Assembly (NCBI GenBank): GCA_023657425.1
Contig: JAGTJW010000002.1
Span: forward strand, 610,431 to 674,430
Reading direction: 5' to 3'
DNA length: 64,000 bases
Source of the DNA: Ideonella sp. WA131b
Lineage (GTDB): Bacteria; Pseudomonadota; Gammaproteobacteria; Burkholderiales; Burkholderiaceae_C
Under the pieces are notes generated by a model. The model had not been told where the DNA came from and searched no databases. It saw only the letters and a program-made list of their open reading frames with translations. This document shows, piece after piece, positions 62,061 through 64,000 of this stretch; the first letter of the stretch is position 1; every line of letters starts with the position of its first letter. The position numbers were made by a program, and so were the translations under genes.

Positions 62061-64000
62061 GCAGTCGCTCCCCGGCCGGGTCGAAGAAGGGCGTCTTCAC
62101 CACTTCGGCCCTGATGGCCTGGCCCAGGTGGTATGCGGTGACGCACTCCCCCAACCGAAGCCTGCCACGCTTGAGCATGGCCAGCGACACCGGGTGGCCC
62201 AGAACCGGACTGAAGGCACTGGAGGTCACGAAGCCGTCGATCGCGGCTGGCGGCGCCTGCAAGGTGATGTGCGCACCGACGGGCAAGCGGGTGCGTCGGT
62301 CCAGCGGCAGCAGACCGACCAATTGCATGCGGTCTGCGTCCAAGGCGACCGGCCTGAGCAAGGATCGCCGGCCGACGAAGTTGGCGGCCTTCTTGATGAT
62401 GCCGCGGTCGAGACCGACGTCGCCCGGAAAGGTCGTGCCATCGGTATCCGCGCCCAGATGCAGGTAGCCCTTCTCGATGCGCAGGATCATCAGCGCCTCC
62501 ACCCCATAGGGCATCACGCCGAAAGCCTGACCTGCCTGCCACAAGCGCTCCAGCAGTGCCTGCGTGCGGTCTGCTGGCAGGTTGATCTCGTAGCCGAGTT
62601 CGCCGCTGAAACTGGCGCGCAGCACACGCATGGGCGTGCCGCCATGGTTGACCTCGCGCAGCGTCATGTGCTTCATGGCCGCAGGGGCCAGCGACTCCTC
62701 GAAGCCAGCGGCTGCGAGCAAGGCCCAGGCCTTCGGACCGGCCACGGTGACGTTGCCCCAGGCAGCCGTCACGGGCGTGACCAGCACACGGTGGTGCACG
62801 TACTCGCACTGCAGCCATTCTTCGAAGGCCTGCGCCACGCGCTCGGCGCCGCCTGACGTGGTGTTGACCCAGTAGTGCTGCGGCCCCAGCCGCGCGACGA
62901 TGCCGTCGTCGAAGATCACGGCATCTTCACGCAACAGCAGGCCGTAACGCGCCTGCCCGACAGCCAGTGTGGACATTGTGCCCACGTACATCAGGTCCAG
63001 AAAGTTCGCAGCATCAGGCCCATAGACCTCGATCTTGCCCAGCGGCGAGGCTTCGAACAGGCCAACCTGCTGACGCACGTTCAAGGCCTCGCGCTCGGCA
63101 GCAGCGTTCAAGGATTCACCCTGGCGCGGGTAGGCCGCCGGGCGCTGCCAGGCACCGAACTCCTCCCACAGCGGGCTTTGGGCCTCATGCCAGGCATGAC
63201 CGGGCATGCGCTTGAGCGGCTTGTAGAGCGCACCTTTGCGACCAGCAGCCAACGCGCCCAGGGTCACCGGTTTGAACGGCGGACGAAACCGGGTGGTGCC
63301 GACCTGTCCCGGGCTTCGCTGGGTCAGTTCGCCCATCAGCACCAGCGCGTTGACGTTGCTGGTCTTGCCTTGGTCGGTGGCCATGCCCATCGTGGTGTAG
63401 CGCTTGAGATGCTCGACCGAACGGTAGTTCTCGCGCGCGGCCAGCGCGACGTCGTCGGCGGTCACATCGTTCTGCAAGTCCAGGAACACCTTGCCCGGCT
63501 TGCGGCCCCAGGCGGCCAGCGCCGCTGCCGTCGGTCTGGTATTCGAAGTCACCAAGCCCGTGCCGCCCGCGGGCGCTTGGGAAGGCCTGCGGCTGCCGAC
63601 GGCTTCAGCGTGCGTCAGAGCAGCGTCGGCATCAAAGACGCCTGCACAAGCGCCCACGGAGTCCATGCTGGGCACGCCACCCACGGGCACGAACATCGCG
63701 GCATCGTCCACCCAGCGAAGCTTGCCGCCAGCCATCGAGTGCAGGTTGACGGCAGGTGCCCAGCCGCCTGCGCTGGCAATGCAGTCCACCTCGACATGAT
63801 GAACGGTGCCGCCTTCGTGGTCAGTGATGGCGACACACTTCACCGAACGTGTGCCGATAACCGCGACGATGGCGCTGCCGGGAAACACCGGCACGCCGGG
63901 CACGGCGGCCGCACCGGCGGAGGGGCGGTGGTCCACCACCGCGACCACGTTCACACCAGCCGCCACCATCGCGCGGGCGGCGCTGTGGCCGCTGTCGCAG
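62053..64000 (-). CDS. soxA: Sarcosine oxidase alpha subunit (5' part beyond the window)
   Basis: About 648 C-terminal residues of the alpha subunit, a protein usually near 970-1000 aa. The visible part includes the end of the NAD/FAD Rossmann region (CIASAGGWAPAVNLHSMAGG), an HHGG-type pattern absent as expected here, a linker FLDLQNDVTADDVALAAREN with the cysteine-free SoxA stretch, ERYTTMGMATDQGKTSN-like KRYTTMGMATDQGKTSN, and a GcvT-like folate-binding domain (FEASPLGKIEVYGPDAANFL, SFSGELGYEINLPADRTQAL, IIKKAANFVGRRSLLR). The reading frame is open to the right edge, so the gene continues there; soxB and soxD are expected further right. Confidence 0.95.
   Translation of the reverse strand, partial: CDSGHSAARAMVAAGVNVVAVVDHRPSAGAAAVPGVPVFPGSAIVAVIGTRSVKCVAITDHEGGTVHHVEVDCIASAGGWAPAVNLHSMAGGKLRWVDDAAMFVPVGGVPSMDSVGACAGVFDADAALTHAEAVGSRRPSQAPAGGTGLVTSNTRPTAAALAAWGRKPGKVFLDLQNDVTADDVALAARENYRSVEHLKRYTTMGMATDQGKTSNVNALVLMGELTQRSPGQVGTTRFRPPFKPVTLGALAAGRKGALYKPLKRMPGHAWHEAQSPLWEEFGAWQRPAAYPRQGESLNAAAEREALNVRQQVGLFEASPLGKIEVYGPDAANFLDLMYVGTMSTLAVGQARYGLLLREDAVIFDDGIVARLGPQHYWVNTTSGGAERVAQAFEEWLQCEYVHHRVLVTPVTAAWGNVTVAGPKAWALLAAAGFEESLAPAAMKHMTLREVNHGGTPMRVLRASFSGELGYEINLPADRTQALLERLWQAGQAFGVMPYGVEALMILRIEKGYLHLGADTDGTTFPGDVGLDRGIIKKAANFVGRRSLLRPVALDADRMQLVGLLPLDRRTRLPVGAHITLQAPPAAIDGFVTSSAFSPVLGHPVSLAMLKRGRLRLGECVTAYHLGQAIRAEVVKTPFFDPAGERLHG

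Overview
The window is very GC-rich and has the gene order and families of a chromosome from the betaproteobacterial order Burkholderiales (Rubrivivax/Leptothrix/Methylibium-like). Signs of this are the EarP plus EF-P(Arg32) pair, the dapC-dapD-pilU-dapE-prmB block, an HU gene beside tRNA-Val and ppiD, and a sarcosine oxidase alpha/gamma pair. No species can be named from sequence alone. It has three parts.

(1) Positions 1-6776: the 5' part of a respiratory nitrate reductase operon on the minus strand, narK1 - narK2 - narK3 - narG (narG runs off the left edge). Three tandem MFS nitrate/nitrite carriers precede the reductase. A perfect 7-2-7 palindrome resembling a NarL/NarP site lies upstream of narK1.

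(2) About 6777-22137: an integrative/conjugative island remnant that ends at the 3' end of tRNA-His, with a tyrosine recombinase next to the tRNA. It keeps only part of an F-type mating-pair-formation operon: a 5'-truncated traU, then trbC, traN, a small secreted protein, traF, traH and traG. Between trbC and traN, on the opposite strand, sits a compact four-gene cassette (8115-11881): an unrecognised 190-aa protein, a QueC-like PP-loop protein with a zinc-type cysteine cluster, an XRE-HTH/ImmA-type metallopeptidase and a PIN-domain protein. The genes are coupled by two ATGA overlaps plus a 26-bp overlap, and a palindrome-rich promoter precedes them. It resembles, but does not match, QatABCD and type IV CBASS, both of which use QueC-like proteins. 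This is the best candidate in the window for an undescribed defence system.

(3) 22138-64000: ordinary core genome. tRNA-His, ppiD, tRNA-Val and hupB; a minus-strand run uvrC-pgsA-DMT exporter-dehalogenase-like hydrolase-tartrate dehydrogenase; divergent earP-efp; a DUF3445 gene overlapping mnmC; rpiA/pyrD; gamma-glutamyltransferase with a CoA-transferase pair; a DUF480-thioesterase fusion whose linker is encoded by an inverted-repeat element; an ABC transporter with an AttH/CrtC-like partner; an ABC exporter-thyA pair; an AlkB-like hydroxylase; the lysine genes dapC, dapD and dapE with pilU embedded, then prmB; an ABC-F ATPase; and soxG with a partial soxA at the right edge.

No gene-free stretch exceeds about 300 bases. 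No CRISPR array, rRNA or complete insertion sequence was seen. Very long antisense ORFs occur throughout but are shadows caused by the high GC content.
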